Counted from the first letter of the stretch, positions 26,944 through 39,374 are shown. The stretch is 64,000 bases of DNA from Alphaproteobacteria bacterium (GCA_016861165.1 BOKV01000015.1:1-64000); one strand, 5' to 3'. Program-made: numbers and translations. The notes: a model not told the origin generated them from the letters alone.

Positions 26944-26970
26944 GCACGCATATTCTCCGATTGTTTCGCG

Positions 26971-27001
26971 AGAGTGGGCCCCCCCGGACCCGCTCTTTTT
27001 T
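26971..27001 (+). terminator. Intrinsic terminator in the rimP leader (attenuator candidate)
   Basis: AGAGTGGG (26971-26978) pairs with CCCGCTCT (26989-26996) with one G-T wobble, followed by six T (26996-27001). No rightward gene ends just upstream, so it interrupts the rimP leader. Premature terminators ahead of rimP-nusA are known in some proteobacteria, and nusA encodes a termination factor, so feedback is plausible. Confidence 0.7.
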
Positions 27002-27046
27002 GTTGCCCGCGGCGGCCACTGACGCTGGCGGGCGGGGCAAGGGAAG

Positions 27047-27652
27047 TTGAACGTCAGCGACGAACCGCGCGTGGTGACCGAAACGGGCCAGGAGGCCCGC
27101 ATCGCGGCGATCATCGAGCCGGTGATCGCCGATCTCGGCTATCGGCTGGTGCGCGTGCGGCTGTCGGCGATGAACGGCCTGACCCTGCAGGTCATGGCCG
27201 AGCGGCCGGACGGCACCATGGCGATCGAGGACTGCGAGGCGGTTTCGCGGGCGCTGTCGCCGGTCCTCGACGTCGCCGACCCGATCCGCTCGCCCTACAA
27301 TCTGGAGGTCTCCTCGCCCGGCATGGACCGGCCGCTGGTGCGCCGATCCGACTTCGCCAACTGGCGGGGCCACGTCGCCCGCATCGAGACCCGTATGCTG
27401 ATCGGCGGGCGCAAGCGCTTCAAGGGCCGCATCGCCGCGGTCGACGACCAGGTCGTGGTGCTGGCCCGCGAGGCGGCCGGCCCGGGCGAGGAAACGGAAT
27501 TCAGGGTGCCGCTGGCGGAGATCGCCGAGGCCAAGCTGACGCTCGACGACGCGCTCATCCGCGAGGCGCTGCGGCGCGACAAGGCGCTGCGCCATGGCGG
27601 CCGCGATGGCGGCCGGCCAGACGACAGCGCCGGCGGCGAGCAGAAATCATGA
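27047..27652 (+). CDS. rimP: Ribosome maturation factor RimP
   Basis: The product has 201 residues and is needed for 30S maturation. Landmarks: [33 protein letters not shown], and [19 protein letters not shown]. The C-terminal 25 residues are a Gly/Arg/Asp-rich tail. The TTG at 27047 follows AAGGGAA closely; a downstream GTG is an alternative start. It is the first gene of the rimP-nusA-ylxR-infB-rbfA-truB run. Confidence 0.94.
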   Translation: MNVSDEPRVVTETGQEARIAAIIEPVIADLGYRLVRVRLSAMNGLTLQVMAERPDGTMAIEDCEAVSRALSPVLDVADPIRSPYNLEVSSPGMDRPLVRRSDFANWRGHVARIETRMLIGGRKRFKGRIAAVDDQVVVLAREAAGPGEETEFRVPLAEIAEAKLTLDDALIREALRRDKALRHGGRDGGRPDDSAGGEQKS

Positions 27653-27665
27653 GGAGAAGCTGAAC

Positions 27666-29291
27666 ATGGCTGTCAGTGCGAACAGGCTGGAACTGCTGCA
27701 GATCGCCGATGCGGTGGCGCGCGAGAAATCGATCGATCGCCAGATCGTCATCCAGGCCATGGCCGACGCCATCCAGAAGGCGGCGCGCTCGCGCTACGGT
27801 CAGGAGACCGATGTGCTGGCCGACATCGACTCCAAGACCGGCGAGATCAAGCTGCAGCGCCGCCTCCTGGTCGTCGACCAGGTCGAGGACTACGGCACGC
27901 AGATCCCGCTCGAGCTCGCCCGCGACCGCAACCCGGACATCCAGCTCGGCGACTATGTAACCGAGCCGCTGCCGCCGATGGATTTCGGCCGCATCGCCGC
28001 CCAGTCGGCCAAGCAGGTGATCGTCCAGAAGGTGCGCGAGGCCGAGCGCGACCGCCAGTACGACGAATACAAGGACCGCGTCGGCGAGATCGTCAACGGC
28101 ACGGTCAAGCGCGTCGAATACGGCAACGTCATCGTCGACCTCGGCCGCGCCGAGGCCATCATCCGCCGCGACGAGATGATCCCGCGCGAGAATTTCCGCT
28201 ACGGCGACCGCGTCCGCGCCTACATCTACGACGTGCGCCGCGAGCAGCGCGGCCCGCAGATCTTCCTGTCGCGCACCCGGCCGGAGTTCATGGCCAAGCT
28301 GTTCACCATGGAGGTGCCGGAAATCTATGACGGCATCATCGAGATCAAGTCGGTGGCGCGCGATCCGGGCTCGCGCGCCAAGATCGCGGTGATCAGCCGC
28401 GATTCCTCGATCGATCCGGTCGGCGCCTGCGTCGGCATGCGCGGCTCCCGCGTCCAGGCCGTGGTTGGCGAACTGCAGGGCGAGAAGATCGACATCATCC
28501 CGTGGTCGCCCGACGCCGCCAGCTTCATCGTCAATGCGCTGCAGCCGGCCGAGGTCACCAAGGTCGTCCTCGACGAGGAGGCCGAGCGCATCGAGGTGGT
28601 GGTTCCCGACGACCAGCTGTCGCTGGCCATCGGCCGGCGCGGCCAGAACGTGCGGCTCGCCTCGCAGCTTACCGGCTGGGACATCGACATCCTGACCGAG
28701 CAGGAGGAGAGCGAGCGCCGCCAGGCCGAGTTCGTCGAGAACACCAACACCTTCATGGAGGCGCTCAACGTCGACGAGATGGTTGCCCAGCTCCTCGCCT
28801 CCGAGGGCTTCACCTCGGTGGAGGAGGTGGCCTATGTCGACCAGGACGAGATCGCCACGATCGAAGGTTTCGACGAGAACACGGCCGAGGAACTGCAGGC
28901 GCGCGCCCGCGAGTTTCTGGATCGCCTCGAGGCAGAACTGGACGAGGAACGCAAGCAGCTCGGCGTCAGCGACGACCTGCGCGGCATCGACGGTCTCACC
29001 ACTGCCATGCTGGTGGCGCTCGGCAAGCAGGGCATCAAGTCGCTGGAGGACTTCGCCGGCTGTGCTTCCGACGACCTGGTCGGCTGGTCGGAACGCAAGG
29101 CCGGCGAGACCACGCGCTATCCCGGCATCCTCGACGGCTTCAACCTGTCGCGCGTCGAGGCCGAGCGGATGATCATGGACGCGCGCCTCAAGGCCGGCTG
29201 GGTGAGCGAGGCGGACCTCTATCCGCCCGAGGCGGAGGCCGCCGAGGACGAGGCTGAACCCGATGCCGCTGGCGAGGCGGCCACGGTCTGA
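27666..29291 (+). CDS. nusA: Transcription termination/antitermination factor NusA
   Basis: The product has 541 residues. An RNA-polymerase-binding N-terminal domain comes first ([20 protein letters not shown]), then S1 ([20 protein letters not shown]) and KH1/KH2 ([38 protein letters not shown]). Two C-terminal helix-hairpin repeats follow (about 360-520) and an acidic tail. It binds RNA polymerase and modulates pausing and termination. The ATG at 27666 is 14 bp after rimP. Confidence 0.97.
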   Translation: MAVSANRLELLQIADAVAREKSIDRQIVIQAMADAIQKAARSRYGQETDVLADIDSKTGEIKLQRRLLVVDQVEDYGTQIPLELARDRNPDIQLGDYVTEPLPPMDFGRIAAQSAKQVIVQKVREAERDRQYDEYKDRVGEIVNGTVKRVEYGNVIVDLGRAEAIIRRDEMIPRENFRYGDRVRAYIYDVRREQRGPQIFLSRTRPEFMAKLFTMEVPEIYDGIIEIKSVARDPGSRAKIAVISRDSSIDPVGACVGMRGSRVQAVVGELQGEKIDIIPWSPDAASFIVNALQPAEVTKVVLDEEAERIEVVVPDDQLSLAIGRRGQNVRLASQLTGWDIDILTEQEESERRQAEFVENTNTFMEALNVDEMVAQLLASEGFTSVEEVAYVDQDEIATIEGFDENTAEELQARAREFLDRLEAELDEERKQLGVSDDLRGIDGLTTAMLVALGKQGIKSLEDFAGCASDDLVGWSERKAGETTRYPGILDGFNLSRVEAERMIMDARLKAGWVSEADLYPPEAEAAEDEAEPDAAGEAATV

Positions 29292-29316
29292 GCCATGGAC
29301 GGGGCGGACCGCGTGC

Positions 29317-29919
29317 ATGCGTCGGCGCGACGACGACATGAACCCGAGGACCTGCATCGTCACGCGTGAGGCGCGCGCGGCCGACGAACTGATCCGCTTC
29401 GTCGCCGACCCGGGCGGGCGCGTTGTCGCCGACCTTGCCCGCGCGCTGCCCGGCCGCGGCGTCTGGGTTATCGCACGGCGGGCGATGGTCGATCGGGCAG
29501 TGGCGCGGCGACTATTCGCCCGTGGCCTCAGGGCCGACGTGGTGGCGGGCGAACAACTCGGCGCCGAGGTCGACGCGCTCATGGAGAAGCGCGCGCTGGA
29601 AGCGCTGTCGCTGGCCAACAAGGCGGGGCTGGTGCGCACCGGCGCCGTCAAGGTCGACAAGGCGCTTGGCGCCGGCGGCGTCGCCCTGGTGCTGGAGGCC
29701 ACCGACGGGGCCGAGGACGGCATGCGCAAGATCGCCGCCGCCGTGCGCGCCGCCATGGCGGCGGGCCGGGGCCCGATCGTGACGAAACGGGTGTTTACCT
29801 CGATGCAAATGGGTTTGGCATTGGGGGGGCATAATGTGATACATGCAGCCGCAATCGGCGGGGGTGCCACGGCGCGCCTGATCGAGCGCATCGAATGGCT
29901 GGAGCGCTATCGCGGCTAG
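29317..29919 (+). CDS. YlxR/DUF448 and L7Ae-like RNA-binding protein
   Basis: The product has about 200 residues. The N-terminal YlxR domain has [19 protein letters not shown] and [16 protein letters not shown]. The C-terminal half from about residue 95 is an L7Ae/L30e-like fold ([20 protein letters not shown]). Fusions of this kind between nusA and infB are standard in alphaproteobacteria. An RNA-related role is inferred. The start is uncertain between 29317 and 29338. Confidence 0.88.
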   Translation: MRRRDDDMNPRTCIVTREARAADELIRFVADPGGRVVADLARALPGRGVWVIARRAMVDRAVARRLFARGLRADVVAGEQLGAEVDALMEKRALEALSLANKAGLVRTGAVKVDKALGAGGVALVLEATDGAEDGMRKIAAAVRAAMAAGRGPIVTKRVFTSMQMGLALGGHNVIHAAAIGGGATARLIERIEWLERYRG

Positions 29920-30075
29920 TTGGCATGCGATCGCGGCTTGAACGCCGGACCGGCGAAGTCAGGACAGCGCGACCCGGGGGCTGGATTTTCGGCGCCTGCG
30001 GGTCCACAAAGCCCTCGCAAGGCGCTTTGGCGAAGACAACAGGAAAGCCCGTCAGCAGCGGGCCACGAGTAGGGC

Positions 30076-32559
<2,484 letters not shown>

Positions 32560-32639
32560 CGCCCGGCTGAAACCATGGCGGCGTGGCGACGCGCCGCCCG
32601 CGACTTGGCCGTGGTCCGAGCCCGCGGACGGGAATGCCG

Positions 32640-33035
32640 ATGACCAACAAGCCCCCCTCCCAGCGCCAGCTTCGCGTCGGCGAGATGGTGCGCCATGCGC
32701 TGAGCGGCCTCCTCCAGCGTGGCGAGGTGGCAGACGCGACGATCGCGCGCACCGTCGTCTCGGTCACCGAGGTCGCCATGTCGCCCGACCTGCGAATTGC
32801 CACGGTGTTCGTCTCGCCGCTCGGCGGCGGCGATCCGCAGCCGCTGATCAAGGCGCTCGCCGCCAACGCCCGGCTGATCCGCGGCCGGCTGTCGCCGGCG
32901 CTGCGCCAGCTCAAATACATGCCGGAACTGCGCTTCCGCGCCGACACCAGCTTCGACACCTATGCCCGCATCGACGCGCTGCTGCACGAGCCGCATGTCG
33001 CGCGCGACCTGAAACCCGACGAGGACGCGGAATGA
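32640..33035 (+). CDS. rbfA: Ribosome-binding factor A
   Basis: The product has 131 residues: the KH-like 30S maturation factor. [19 protein letters not shown] opens the domain, and [19 protein letters not shown] closes it. The start is ATG 32640; ATG 32634 two codons upstream is nearly as good. Its TGA overlaps the truB ATG (ATGA). Confidence 0.95.
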   Translation: MTNKPPSQRQLRVGEMVRHALSGLLQRGEVADATIARTVVSVTEVAMSPDLRIATVFVSPLGGGDPQPLIKALAANARLIRGRLSPALRQLKYMPELRFRADTSFDTYARIDALLHEPHVARDLKPDEDAE

Positions 33036-33958
33036 GCCGCCAGAGGAAGAAGAAGGGCCGGCCGGTCTCGGGCTGGGTTGTGCTCGACAAGCCGGTCGGC
33101 ATCGGCTCGACCGAATGCGTGGCGAAGATCAAGTGGCTCTACCAGGCACAGAAGGCGGGCCATGCCGGCACGCTCGACCCGCTCGCCTCCGGCATGCTGC
33201 CGATCGCGCTCGGCGAGGCGACCAAGACGGTTCCCTACGTCATGGACGGTGTCAAGACCTATCGGTTCACCGTGCGCTGGGGAGCGCAGACGTCGACCGA
33301 CGATCTCGAGGGCGAGGTCGTCGCCACTTCCGACCTGCGGCCGGACGAGGCGCAGATCCGCGCGGTCATGGCGGGCTATGTCGGCGAGATCGAGCAGGTG
33401 CCGCCAGCCTTTTCGGCCGTCAAGATCGACGGCGAGCGCGCCTACCGGCTCGCCCGCGCCGGCGAGGCGGTGGCGATCGAGGCGCGCCCGGTCGTCGTCC
33501 ACCGGTTCGAACTCGTGGCCGTCGAAGGGCGCGATTCCTGCGTGCTCGAATGCGAATGCGGCAAGGGCACCTATGTGCGCGCGCTCGCCCGCGACATGGG
33601 CCGCGATCTCGGCTGCCTCGGCCATGTCGGCCAACTGCGCCGCACCGCGGTCGGCCCGTTCGGCGAGGACGACATGATTCCGCTCGACGAGCTCGTCGAG
33701 ATGGAGGGCGACTTCGCCGCGCTCGACGCCGAACTGCTGCCGGCCGGCATGGCGCTGCACGAACTGCCCGAAATCCGCCTGACACCGCCGCAGGCCTCGC
33801 GGCTGCGGGCCGGCAACGCGATCCTGCTGCGCGGCCGCGATGCCATCACCTATGCCGAGGAGGCCTATGCCACGCTGGGCGAGGAACTGGTCGCCATCGG
33901 CTCGGTCGACAAGGGCGCCTTCAATCCGCGCCGGGTGTTCAAGGCCTCGGCGGCCTGA
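33032..33958 (+). CDS. truB: tRNA pseudouridine(55) synthase
   Basis: The product has 308 residues and makes pseudouridine 55 in the tRNA T-loop. The catalytic Asp49 is in [37 protein letters not shown] and the [17 protein letters not shown] motif are also present. In most relatives rpsO-pnp follows; here glyS is convergent 19 bp away, so synteny breaks at about 33960. Confidence 0.96.
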   Translation: MSRQRKKKGRPVSGWVVLDKPVGIGSTECVAKIKWLYQAQKAGHAGTLDPLASGMLPIALGEATKTVPYVMDGVKTYRFTVRWGAQTSTDDLEGEVVATSDLRPDEAQIRAVMAGYVGEIEQVPPAFSAVKIDGERAYRLARAGEAVAIEARPVVVHRFELVAVEGRDSCVLECECGKGTYVRALARDMGRDLGCLGHVGQLRRTAVGPFGEDDMIPLDELVEMEGDFAALDAELLPAGMALHELPEIRLTPPQASRLRAGNAILLRGRDAITYAEEAYATLGEELVAIGSVDKGAFNPRRVFKASAA

Positions 33959-33977
33959 GTATGCCCGGCGGGAACCG

Positions 33978-36335
33978 TCACCCGGCGATCTTCGAGAAAT
34001 CGGCCACCGTCGCGGTCGCCGCGCGGATGCGGGCGAGCAGCGCCAACCGGTTGGCGCGCACGGCCTCGTTCTCGGCGTTGACCAGCACCTTGTCGAAGAA
34101 GACGTCGACGGGCGCGCGCAGCGCGGCGAGCGCCGTCATCGCACCCTCGAAGTCCTCGGCCGCGACCGCCGCGGCCGCCGCCGCCTCGGCCTTTTCGACG
34201 GCCGCGTGCAGCGTCCTTTCCTCCGCTTCGGAAAAGAGCACCGGATCGACGGTTTGCGCGATTTTCGTGCCCTTCTTCTCCTCGGCGGCGAGGATGTTGG
34301 CGGCGCGCTTGTAGCCAGCGAGCAGGTTCTGCCCGTCCTCGGACTCGATCAGCTTCCGCAGCGCGCGCACCTTCTCGACGACGATGAGGAGGTCGTCGTT
34401 GGCCGTTTCAGTTCCCCCTCCCCCTTGTGGGGAGGGATCAGGGGTGGGGACGGGCGGCATACCCCCACCCGGCTGCTCCGCAGCCACCCTCCCCACAAGG
34501 GGGAGGGTGGGGGCCGCCAGCACCGCGTCGATCAGGTCGTGGCGGGCGCCGCTGTCGCGCAGGAACACCTTCAGGCGGTCGTGGAAGAACGAGAGGAGGT
34601 CCGGCAGAGCTTCATCGGAATGGGGATTTCGCCTTTTTCTGTCGCGAAGAGATACGATTCGATTCAACTCCCCGAGTACATCAAAAGGAGCCTGCGGGTT
34701 CAGCATTTTCCAAGCAGTAAGGGCGGCCATTAAGTCTTCGACCGCTGACTTGGCCTCACTCTTCGCCACAACAACATTCATTATCCAGGCGGTAGCGATA
34801 GGACGCATCAACCCCACCCGCACCCTGTTCTCCACCACCAGCCGAATAACCCCCAGCGCCGCGCGGCGCAGCGCGTAGGGGTCCTTGGAGCCGGTCGGCC
34901 TTTCGTCGATCGCCCAGAAGCCGACCAGCGTGTCGAGCTTGTCGGCAAGCGCCACGGTGACCGACACCGGATCGCTCGGCACGGCATCGGAAGGGCCGAG
35001 CGGGGAATAGTGCTCCTCTATCGCCGCGGCCACGGCCGGGTCCTCGTTCGCCGCCTCGGCATAGCGCCGGCCCATCTTTCCCTGCAATTCGGGAAATTCG
35101 AACACCATCTGCGACTGCAGATCGGCCTTGGCGAGATATGCCGCGCGTGCCGCCTTGTCGGGATCGGCGCCGACCACCGGCGCCAGTTCCCGCGCCAGCG
35201 CGACGATGCGCCTCACCCGCTCGCCCTGGCTGCCGAGCCTGGCATGGAAAGTGACGTGGTCGAGCCTTTCGATCCACCAGTCGAAGCCGCCCGGCGCGGT
35301 CGCCTGCCTGAGGTCCGTCTCCCAGAAATAGCGCGCGTCGGCAAGGCGCGCATTGACCACCTTGGCGTTGCCGCGGGCGATCTCCTTTCCGCCGTCGGCG
35401 GCCTCCACATTGGCGACGAGGACAAAGCGGTTGGTGAGCGCGCCGCTGTCGCGAGCGCGCAGGACGAAGCATTTCTGGTTCTCGCGTATGGTGAGCCGAA
35501 TCACCTCGTCGGGGATGTCGAGATATTCGGCGCCGAACTCGCCGATCAGCACCACCGGCCATTCGACCAGGCCCGCCACTTCTTCGAGCAGACCATCGTC
35601 CTCGACCAGTTCGAAACCCCGGGCGAAGGCGAGGTTGCGCGCGTCGGTCAAGATGATCTCCTTGCGCCGCTCGGCGTCAAGCACGACCTTGGCCGCCTCG
35701 AGCTTGGCCGCGTAATCGTCGAAGCGCTTCACCGCGATCGCATCGGGCGCCATGAAGCGGTGGCCGCGCGTCACGTCGCCGGCGCTGACCGTGCCGACCG
35801 AGAGGTCGACGACCCGCGGCTCCTCGGTCTCCGCGCCGAAGGTGCAGACGATCGACTGCAGCGGCCGCACCCATCTGAGCGAGCCGGCGGCGCGCGATTC
35901 CTCGCCCCAGCGCATCGACTTCGGCCAGGGGAACTCGGCGATGATGCCCGCCAGCGCCTCGGCGATGATCGCCTCGGCGGCGCGGCCGGGCCTCTCCACG
36001 ACCGCGACATAGAAATCGCCCTTCTTCGGATCGGAGCGGATTTCGGCCTCGCCGACCGAGGCAAGCCCCGCCGCGCGCAGGAAGCCGCTGATCGCCTGCT
36101 CGGGCGCGTCGGCGCGCGGCCCCTTCCTTTCCTCGCGCAGATCGGCCGAACGCGCCGATAGCCCGCGCAGGTCGAGGACGAGGCGGCGCGGTGTCCAGTA
36201 TTCCCTCGCCCCTTCATAGGTGAGCCCGGCGGCGACCAGCGCGTCGGTGACCAGCCGGCGCAGGTCACCGGCCGCCTTCCTCTGGATGCCGGCAGGAATT
36301 TCCTCGGAGAACAATTCGAGCAGGAGGTCGGGCAT
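33978..36335 (-). CDS. glyS: Glycine--tRNA ligase beta subunit with in-frame insertions
   Basis: The product has 785 residues, above the usual length of about 690-720. Family features: start [16 protein letters not shown], then [15 protein letters not shown], and the C-terminal anticodon-binding end [19 protein letters not shown]. Two oddities occur. Codons from 34414-34514 encode a Pro/Gly-rich stretch ([19 protein letters not shown]) and form a palindromic element. About 60 residues encoded at about 34610-34800 (including [19 protein letters not shown]) are less GC-rich than the rest and interrupt the normal path into [20 protein letters not shown]. The frame is open throughout, so the protein is probably made. 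It is separated from glyQ by three genes. Confidence 0.95.
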   Translation of the reverse strand: MPDLLLELFSEEIPAGIQRKAAGDLRRLVTDALVAAGLTYEGAREYWTPRRLVLDLRGLSARSADLREERKGPRADAPEQAISGFLRAAGLASVGEAEIRSDPKKGDFYVAVVERPGRAAEAIIAEALAGIIAEFPWPKSMRWGEESRAAGSLRWVRPLQSIVCTFGAETEEPRVVDLSVGTVSAGDVTRGHRFMAPDAIAVKRFDDYAAKLEAAKVVLDAERRKEIILTDARNLAFARGFELVEDDGLLEEVAGLVEWPVVLIGEFGAEYLDIPDEVIRLTIRENQKCFVLRARDSGALTNRFVLVANVEAADGGKEIARGNAKVVNARLADARYFWETDLRQATAPGGFDWWIERLDHVTFHARLGSQGERVRRIVALARELAPVVGADPDKAARAAYLAKADLQSQMVFEFPELQGKMGRRYAEAANEDPAVAAAIEEHYSPLGPSDAVPSDPVSVTVALADKLDTLVGFWAIDERPTGSKDPYALRRAALGVIRLVVENRVRVGLMRPIATAWIMNVVVAKSEAKSAVEDLMAALTAWKMLNPQAPFDVLGELNRIVSLRDRKRRNPHSDEALPDLLSFFHDRLKVFLRDSGARHDLIDAVLAAPTLPLVGRVAAEQPGGGMPPVPTPDPSPQGGGGTETANDDLLIVVEKVRALRKLIESEDGQNLLAGYKRAANILAAEEKKGTKIAQTVDPVLFSEAEERTLHAAVEKAEAAAAAAVAAEDFEGAMTALAALRAPVDVFFDKVLVNAENEAVRANRLALLARIRAATATVADFSKIAG
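34414..34514. repeat. Palindromic element inserted in frame in glyS
   Basis: Perfect 21-bp arms lie at 34416-34436 and 34487-34507 (each contains CCTCCCC or its complement and TTGTGG/CCACAA). The 50-nt interior carries two smaller inverted pairs: GGGTGGGG with CCCCACCC, and GGCTGC with GCAGCC. The whole behaves as a multi-branched hairpin. It is translated in frame within glyS, adding about 34 residues. Similar C/G-rich palindromes are familiar in rhizobial intergenic DNA; inside a reading frame it recalls Rickettsia palindromic elements. Confidence 0.9.
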
Positions 36336-36411
36336 CTGGCAACTCGGGGGATTCAGATAGCCGCTTGTTATTCGACCAATGGGGGGAAGTCACGCGACTG
36401 GGCCGCGGATT

Positions 36412-36439
36412 TTGACAATTCGTGAAAATAGGATAAACA
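36412..36439 (+). promoter_or_regulatory. Promoter of the DUF433/DUF5615 pair
   Basis: A perfect TTGACA (36412-36417) is followed after 16 bp by TAAACA (36434-36439). It lies in an AT-richer intergenic stretch 27 bp before the ATG, with TTGGAG as the ribosome-binding site. It is one of the best sigma-70-like matches in the window. Confidence 0.65.
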
Positions 36440-36465
36440 GATGCGATCCTCATTGGAGTACATTG

Positions 36466-37104
36466 ATGCTGCAACCGGTTTCCACGCCAGCTGACGTGAT
36501 CGCCAACATCCACAGATATGTCAGCGAACTGGAAAAGAGCGAGCCCATGCAGCGCCGGCTCAGTCACCACCCGGCCTGGTATGCGCTGCGCCACGAGGAT
36601 GGCTGGATATTCGGGCCGAGCAAGTTCGTAGGCTGTCGGCAGAACTCGGTTGAACAATATCTGCGATTCTATCGTAATCCAAACGACGGGCGGATGACCG
36701 AGCACGCACTCAGGAGCCTGTTTCCGCGCGCGGTCGACCCCGACAGCCGGCTGGGGCGGGAACTGTTCGAGGCGCTGCGGACTTACCTTGCCCGCTGGGG
36801 AAGATCACCGAACAGGAGAGCCCGTATCACGGTGGTGTCGGAAACCCCCGTCGCCGTCTCAGCCAGTTCCCTTGATCGCGAGGCCTTGTTTTCGCGCGTC
36901 GTTTCCAACCCCGCAGTCTGCGGAGGCAGGCCGTGTATCCGCGGAACGCGCATTCGTGTCACCGATATCATCGAGATGCTCGCCTCGGGCGCCAACACAC
37001 AAGAAATCCTCGATGACTATCCAGACCTGGCGCGCGAGGACATCCAGGCGGCCCTGGCCTATGCGGCGCGAATTGCCGATCATCGGGTGATCAGGGCCGC
37101 CTGA
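36466..37104 (+). CDS. DUF433 antitoxin with an extra N-terminal domain
   Basis: The product has 212 residues. Residues 141-208 are a DUF433 (VapB-like) domain: NPAVCGGRPCIRGTRIRVTD, then DIIEMLASGANTQEILDDYP. Residues 5-125 are an additional domain not normally present in the roughly 75-residue DUF433 antitoxins, containing YALRHEDGWIFGPSKFVGC and EQYLRFYRNPNDGRMTEHAL. I do not recognise a named family for it. The start at 36466 has TTGGAG eight bases upstream. The DUF5615 gene follows after two bases. The gene stands on the opposite strand between glyQ and glyS. Confidence 0.8.
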   Translation: MLQPVSTPADVIANIHRYVSELEKSEPMQRRLSHHPAWYALRHEDGWIFGPSKFVGCRQNSVEQYLRFYRNPNDGRMTEHALRSLFPRAVDPDSRLGRELFEALRTYLARWGRSPNRRARITVVSETPVAVSASSLDREALFSRVVSNPAVCGGRPCIRGTRIRVTDIIEMLASGANTQEILDDYPDLAREDIQAALAYAARIADHRVIRAA

Positions 37105-37106
37105 TC

Positions 37107-37436
37107 GTGCGCTTCGTCATCGACGCGCAGCTGCCACCCGGCCTCGGCGAACGCCTGCGATCGCTGGGCCATGAGGCGGCGCACGTTCGCGAGATCGGGT
37201 TGGCCGCCGCCGAAGACAGCGACATCTGGCGCCACGTCTGCGACCGCGGTTGCGTCCTTGTCACCAAGGATCAGGACTTCCTTGCCCTGGCCAAGGCTGA
37301 GCCGACCGGCGCGCCGGTTGTCTGGATAAGGCTCGGCAACACGACCAACCGGGCGCTGTGGGCCGCTCTCCAGCCGTTGCTGAAGGAAGTCGTCGAGGCG
37401 CTCGAACAGAGCGAGCGCGTGGTGGAGATCACCTGA
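37107..37436 (+). CDS. DUF5615 PIN-like protein, probable toxin nuclease
   Basis: The product has 109 residues. The PIN-like acidic residues are visible: Asp6 in MRFVIDAQLPPGLGERL, an acidic patch in AAEDSDIWRHV, and the TKDQDFLALA motif. DUF5615 proteins paired with DUF433 are predicted VapC-like RNases. The start is a GTG two bases after the DUF433 stop, so the pair is tightly coupled, antitoxin first. Activity against RNA is inferred. It ends six bases from the convergent CDGSH gene. Confidence 0.85.
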   Translation: MRFVIDAQLPPGLGERLRSLGHEAAHVREIGLAAAEDSDIWRHVCDRGCVLVTKDQDFLALAKAEPTGAPVVWIRLGNTTNRALWAALQPLLKEVVEALEQSERVVEIT

Positions 37437-37442
37437 CCGGCC

Positions 37443-37682
37443 CTACAGCTTCTTGTGGGTTCCGTCGCACAAGGGGCGGGTGTCGGTCTGCTTGCAGCCG
37501 CAGAACCATCTGGTGCCCGATGCCTCGGCTTTCCAGCGGACCGGGGTCAGCTCAGTCACCTTGTGCGAACCATCACAGAAGGGCTGGTTCTGCGACCGGC
37601 CGCAGGCGCACCAGAAATAGGTTTTCCCAGCCTCGACCTCGACCCTGTAGGGTCCCTTCTGCGCGATCTGTCCCTTCAGCAT
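37443..37682 (-). CDS. CDGSH iron-sulfur domain protein
   Basis: The product has 79 residues with two CDGSH-type [2Fe-2S] sites: CACGRSQNQPFCDGSHK and CGCKQTDTRPLCDGTHK (C-x-C...C...H ligands). Prokaryotic tandem-CDGSH proteins are small redox or iron-sulfur-handling proteins of uncertain role. ATG 37682 (MLKGQIAQKGPY) is the natural start. It lies downstream of glyQ on the same strand, 119 bp away. Confidence 0.88.
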   Translation of the reverse strand: MLKGQIAQKGPYRVEVEAGKTYFWCACGRSQNQPFCDGSHKVTELTPVRWKAEASGTRWFCGCKQTDTRPLCDGTHKKL

Positions 37683-37801
37683 CGTGCCCCTCCATGCTCG
37701 CTGCCTCTTCGATGAGGATAGCGCGACGCGACAGCGGCGCAATCGCCCGAGGTGAGATTGGGGGAGATTGGCCGGTGAACGGTGCGTTTGCGCTCGGAAA
37801 G

Positions 37802-38746
37802 CTATCGCGCCGTCGCGGCCATACCGCCGGCCTCGGTCTTCAGGAAGGCCTCGCCGCAGGCCTTGGCCAGCGTGCGCACGCGCAGGATGTAGTTCTGGCG
37901 CTCGGTCACCGAGATGACGCCGCGCGCGTCGAGCAGGTTGAAGGCGTGGCTGGCCTTGATCGCCTGGTCGTAGGCCGGATGGGCCATGACGATCGTCTTG
38001 CCGGTGCGCGGGTCGACGGAGGGCTGGTCGAGGATACGCCGACACTCGGCCTCGGCATCGTCGAAATGGCGCAGCAGCGTATCGGTGTCGGCGACATCGA
38101 AGTTCCAGCGCGAATATTCGCGCTCGGCCTGCTGGAACACCTCGCCATAGGAAATGCGTTCGGCGCCATCGCGGCCGTTGAAGTTGAGGTCGTAGACGTT
38201 GTCGACATCCTGCACATACATGGCGAGCCGCTCCAGCCCGTAGGTCAGTTCGCCCGAGACCGGCGCGCATTCGATGCCGCAGACCTGCTGGAAATAGGTG
38301 AACTGGCTGACCTCCATGCCGTCGCACCAAACCTCCCAGCCGAGCCCCCAGGCGCCCAGTGTCGGGCTCTCCCAGTCATCCTCGACAAAGCGGATGTCGT
38401 GCAGCCTCGCATCGATGCCGATGGCATTGAGCGAGCCGAGATAGAGGTCCTGCAGGTTGGCCGGCGACGGCTTCAGCAGCACCTGATATTGATAGTAGTG
38501 CTGCAACCGGTTGGGGTTCTCGCCGTAGCGCCCGTCGGTCGGCCGGCGCGACGGCTGCACATAGGCGGCGCTCCACGGGCGCGGCCCGAGCGCGCGCAAG
38601 GTCGTGGCCGGATGGAAAGTGCCGGCGCCGACCTCCATGTCGTAGGGCTGCAGGATGACGCAGCCATGTTCGGCCCAGTAGCTGTGCAGCGCCAGGATCA
38701 GCCCCTGAAACGAGCGGTCCGGGCGCAGATAATCGGCTGAATTCAT
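37802..38746 (-). CDS. glyQ: Glycine--tRNA ligase alpha subunit
   Basis: The product has 314 residues: the class II catalytic subunit of bacterial alpha2-beta2 glycyl-tRNA synthetase. It has [40 protein letters not shown] and [20 protein letters not shown]. Start ATG 38746 ([16 protein letters not shown]). The partner glyS begins 1.5 kb downstream rather than next door, because the CDGSH gene and a rightward toxin-antitoxin-like pair lie between them. Confidence 0.97.
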   Translation of the reverse strand: MNSADYLRPDRSFQGLILALHSYWAEHGCVILQPYDMEVGAGTFHPATTLRALGPRPWSAAYVQPSRRPTDGRYGENPNRLQHYYQYQVLLKPSPANLQDLYLGSLNAIGIDARLHDIRFVEDDWESPTLGAWGLGWEVWCDGMEVSQFTYFQQVCGIECAPVSGELTYGLERLAMYVQDVDNVYDLNFNGRDGAERISYGEVFQQAEREYSRWNFDVADTDTLLRHFDDAEAECRRILDQPSVDPRTGKTIVMAHPAYDQAIKASHAFNLLDARGVISVTERQNYILRVRTLAKACGEAFLKTEAGGMAATAR

Positions 38747-38972
38747 GAGAGACCCGCAGGCAAGAGACGCGGCGGGATATGCCGGGGAACGCACGGCCGG
38801 TCAAGGCCGCCCGCAAACCCGCATGAACCACGCCCCCTGGCCGGCCCGGGCGCAACGGGAGGATTGGCGCCGGCCGACGCTTGTCACCACGACCGCGGGC
38901 CCGCAGGTCGTGCCTCGGCGGATGGCCCGGCGCGGCCCCATCGCCGCGGCCGGGAAGGATGGCCTCGCCGGC

Positions 38973-39374
38973 CTATTCGGCCGGTTCAACCGCGCGTTCG
39001 GCCGCGGCGGGTGCCCGCCGCGTCTCTACAGCCGGCCTGCCGGTCAGCGCGTCAACGACGACAGCCTTCACGCCTTCGCCCAGGCGCTGCAGCGTGATCT
39101 CCGACCCGTTGGCGAAGCGGATGCCGTCATGATGCATGCCGCCCTCGATGCGCGTGAAGAGAACCGTCTCGCGCTCGCCGATGCCGTATTCGCGCTGCAG
39201 GTCGAGCGGAACGTTCTCGAGCCGCAGCGTCGTGCCGCACGACATGCATACCGCGGTGCGCGGGTCGGCGGCGTCGATGAAGCCGATCGAATGGCTCGGG
39301 AAGCGGTGGGTCTGGTAGCGCGCGCCCTCTTCGGCCGGGCGGCTGCGGTACATTTCAAGTGAGTAGTCGCACAT
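38973..39374 (-). CDS. Conserved hypothetical protein, MCDYSL family
   Basis: The product has 133 residues. It starts MCDYSLEMYRSRPAEEG, and TAVCMSCGTTLRLENVPL and GGMHHDGIRFANG follow. I recall small MCDYSL-type proteins as conserved hypotheticals in Rhizobiales, without a known role. No signal or membrane segment is seen. ATG 39374 has AGGAG six bases upstream. The 226 bp between it and glyQ hold nothing that I can support. Confidence 0.7.
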   Translation of the reverse strand: MCDYSLEMYRSRPAEEGARYQTHRFPSHSIGFIDAADPRTAVCMSCGTTLRLENVPLDLQREYGIGERETVLFTRIEGGMHHDGIRFANGSEITLQRLGEGVKAVVVDALTGRPAVETRRAPAAAERAVEPAE

